From Nemesobacter sp965204665 (lineage in GTDB: Bacteria > Desulfobacterota_D > UBA1144 > Nemesobacterales > Nemesobacteraceae): 64,000 nt of DNA. The translations under genes and the position numbers were made by a program. Under the pieces are notes generated by a model. That model did not search any database. It had not been told where the DNA came from and saw only the letters and a program-made list of their open reading frames with translations. The DNA lies in NCBI GenBank assembly GCA_965204665.1, contig OZ242002.1, positions 1,178,001-1,242,000 of the forward strand. The letters run 5' to 3'. Position 1 is the stretch's first letter; the number at the start of each line of letters is the position of its first letter. This document shows positions 61,957-64,000 of the stretch, one piece after another.

Positions 61957-62412
61957 ATGAGCGAGTGGCAATCCAAAAATCACGGTCATCCCGACATAAG
62001 ACCTTCTGCTTCAAGAAGGGCCGTTTTCATAGGCAGATACCAGCCCTATCACGCAGGACACATAAGTCTTGTCAGACAGAAACTGGACAAGGGGGTTCCC
62101 TGCTTGATAATGGTGAGAGACATTCCGCCCGATTCCAAAAACCCTTTTACCACGGAACAGACGGTCGCCATGATAAGAAAGTATCATGAAAGCAAGGGTG
62201 ATGATGTAGTCGTGATGGCGATTCCTGATATTGAGTCGGTAAACTGGGGCAGGGGAGTAGGATATGAAATGAATGAATTTTTTCCTCCTGCCGACATAGG
62301 TTTTATATCCGCAACGAAGATACGCGAATCGGTAGCGGAAGGAAATGATGAATGGAGAGAACTTGTGGACCGGTCTATTCAGGATGATGTCGTAACGTAT
62401 CTGGGCGGCTGA
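61957..62412 (+). CDS. NadM-like nicotinamide-nucleotide adenylyltransferase
   Basis: A 151-residue nucleotidyltransferase with VFIGRYQPYHAGHISLV near 23-39, including the HxGH-type motif, and the late FISATKIRESVAEG, equivalent to ISSTxIR. PFTTEQTVAMIRKY and the C-terminal DDVVTYL fit NadM/PPAT-fold proteins. It probably adenylylates NMN or a related phosphate compound; the substrate is not proven. GAGGTG lies seven bases upstream. Confidence 0.75.
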   Translation: MSEWQSKNHGHPDIRPSASRRAVFIGRYQPYHAGHISLVRQKLDKGVPCLIMVRDIPPDSKNPFTTEQTVAMIRKYHESKGDDVVVMAIPDIESVNWGRGVGYEMNEFFPPADIGFISATKIRESVAEGNDEWRELVDRSIQDDVVTYLGG

Positions 62413-62441
62413 TCCCTGGTGTAAATCCGAGGGTTGGAGCC

Positions 62442-62558
62442 GAGAAAAAGTACATTACATATGCAGGCAGAAACATGGAATGCAGGACGTGTCTGATGCG
62501 CAGGTATTGTATCGGTGAGAAGACGCAGGTCAGGTTGATAGAAAGATGGGAACACTAG
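62442..62558 (+). pseudogene. Small remnant of an IS1182-type transposase
   Basis: A 38-codon frame, EKKYITYAGRNMECRTCLMR then RYCIGEKTQVRLIERWEH, matches the Cys-rich zinc-ribbon-like stretch preceding the end of IS1182-type transposases. It has no start. Nothing else recognisable lies between 62413 and 62681. Confidence 0.4.
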
Positions 62559-62681
62559 GCTGAACTTCCGGAAAAAAACCACCTGTTTTCGGCTGTAACT
62601 TCCTCATATTATTTTATTTATCACCGTTTTCTGAAGTAATTTTGTACCCATGTATTTATTGTTTTTTCTCGCTTTTCTTCC

Positions 62682-62709
62682 TTGACAATCCTTTTATATA
62701 CATTACACT
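62682..62709 (+). promoter_or_regulatory. Promoter of the second transposase copy
   Basis: TTGACA (62682-62687) and TACACT (62704-62709) with a 16-base spacer. The start codon lies eight bases later, as in the other copy. Confidence 0.5.
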
Positions 62710-62717
62710 TAGTAGCC

Positions 62718-64000
62718 ATGTAAATAGAAAGCGTCCCGAACAGAAATTCTCCTCCCGCCATACTGCTGCGGGAATCTTATCGTGAAGGCGGCAAAGTCCG
62801 TAAACGCACACTCGCCAACCTGTCCAAATGGCCGCCGGAGATTATCGAAGGACTGCGCGTCCTGCTCAAGGGCGGTCGTGCTGTTTCAGACCCCTGCGAA
62901 GCCTTCGATATAATCCGGTCTCTTCCGCACGGACATGTCGCAGCTGTTCTCGGAACATTACGTAAACTGAAACTTGACCGCATAATCGGCTTTTCCGCTT
63001 CCGCCCGACGTGAACTCGCTGTCGCCCTCATAGTCGCCCGTATACTTGCTCCGGGATCAAAGCTGGCCGCTGCACGAGGATCGGCTTCCGACACCGCAAA
63101 CAGTTCTCTTGCCGAGGTGCTCGACATAGAAGGTGCGGACAAAGACGACCTCTACGATGCCGTGGACTGGTTGCTGCAGCGTCGGAGCACCATTGAACGG
63201 CGCCTGGCCGAACGCCACTTACAGGACGGGTCGCTGGTACTCTACGATCTCACGTCCGCATACGTTGAGGAGAAGTGCTGTTCCCCGGCGCGGCACGGAT
63301 ACTCACGGGACGGCAGGAAGGGGAAGATGCAGATAGTGTTCGGTCTTCTGTGCAGTGATGAGGGATGTCCTGTTGCCGTGGAAGTCTTCGAAGGAAACAC
63401 CGCCGACCCCGGAACATTGAGTGTACAGATCGACAAGATACGTAATCGCTTCGGACTGTCCCGTATTGTACTTGTCGGTGACAGGGGCATGCTGACCGAG
63501 GCGCGCATCCGTGATGAGGTCGAGCCCGCGGGGCTGGACTGGATCAGCGCGCTGCGTACAACGGCCGTCAGCAGTCTGGTCGTATCCGGTGCTGTACAAC
63601 TTTCGTTGTTCGATGATACCGACCTGGCCGAGATCAGAAGCGATGACTATCCCGGGGAACGTCTGATAGTGTGCCGCAACAAACAGTCGGCGTTCAGGCG
63701 GAAGCGTAAACGCGAGGATTTATTGAAATCCACCGAAGAGGTGCTTGATTCCATTGTTGATGCGACCAGGCGGGACAAGCGCAGACTCGAAGGCAGGGAA
63801 AAGATTGCGCTTCGGGTTGGAAGGGTTATCGGCAGATATAAGATGGGCAAGCACTTTGAACTGAAGATCACGGACAATACATTTGAATATCGGCGTAAAA
63901 GCGATTCCATAGCGGCTGAATCAGCTCTTGACGGTATATACATAGTGCGTACCGGTGTGCCTGCAGATGAACTTGATGCCGAGCAGACTGTGCGGGCCTA
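62718..64000 (+). pseudogene. IS1634-like transposase, second copy, start codon followed by TAA (runs off window)
   Basis: This copy aligns along its length with the transposase at 41857-43593, differing at scattered codons. The second codon is TAC in the intact copy and TAA here, so the normal ATG at 62718 gives no protein. After it the frame is open to the window end, including YDLTSAYVEEKCC, VLVGDRGMLTEARIRDEV and LDGIYIVRTGV. Expression would need a start at another codon. The 3' part, with the catalytic Glu, lies outside the window. Confidence 0.8.

Overview
The window looks like a chromosome segment of a Gram-negative bacterium from a poorly sampled lineage. Evidence for a diderm is a TonB-type energy transducer, signal peptidase II, several lipoproteins or exported proteins, and a DegP/HtrA protease. 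The core genes use ATA for isoleucine freely. They include futalosine-type menaquinone synthesis, a glyoxylate shunt, a class 2 dihydroorotate dehydrogenase and a bacterial CDC48-like double AAA ATPase. I cannot name a genus. A Dadabacteria-like or deltaproteobacteria-like lineage is only a guess.

Layout. 1-2341: the 5' part of a minus-strand fusion of cyclic-nucleotide-binding, acyltransferase and SGNH-hydrolase domains. 2.5-5.0 kb: a small Dabb protein, then an EcoRI-type adenine methyltransferase overlapping a DUF262-HNH endonuclease gene. 5.3-14.7 kb: thiC, carB, then a compact lspA-ribE-aroK-htrA run, a thioesterase and a Pur-alpha-like protein. 14.8-19.4 kb: a broken IS transposase, decayed sequence, and a lipoprotein with collagen-like and RTX repeats behind a poly-G promoter. 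19.4-36.3 kb: a three-repeat exported protein, tonB, greA, mutL, efp, a Fur paralogue, a Cache-like protein with a CTERM tail, prepilin peptidase, CDC48-like ATPase, recF, tRNA-Pro, tRNA-Arg and mgtE. 36.5-41.8 kb: a five-gene island bounded by inverted repeats of about 42 bp. It holds a cytosine-C5 methyltransferase, a MORC/MutL-like GHKL ATPase, two unknown proteins and a Vsr-type nuclease. 41.9-43.6 kb: an intact transposase gene. 43.8-62.4 kb: aceA-aceB, tRNA-His, ychF, pyrD, a degraded patch, argJ, recO, the mqnP-ubiX-ubiD-mqnE menaquinone cluster, msrA, aat, an amidotransferase and a NadM-like enzyme. 62.7 kb to the end: a second, diverged copy of the transposase.

The most striking theme is a set of long poly-G/poly-C tracts (9-10 bp). 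Two lie inside the EcoRI-type methyltransferase gene. One lies inside the C5 methyltransferase gene and currently puts it out of frame. One lies between the -35 and -10 boxes of the RTX lipoprotein promoter. Three lie in other intergenic regions, upstream of thiC, in a decayed region, and between the CDC48-like gene and recF. This pattern matches slipped-strand phase variation acting on DNA modification and a surface protein. The core-gene coding sequences in the window carry no such tracts.

The best candidate for an undescribed system is the inverted-repeat-bounded island. It combines a phase-variable C5 methyltransferase with a MORC-like ATPase, two unrecognised proteins and Vsr, and carries no transposase of its own. 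Three of its five genes are interrupted in this copy (a C10 tract, a frameshift in a Gly-rich linker and an in-frame TGA). It is therefore either switched off and decaying, or subject to several independent switches.
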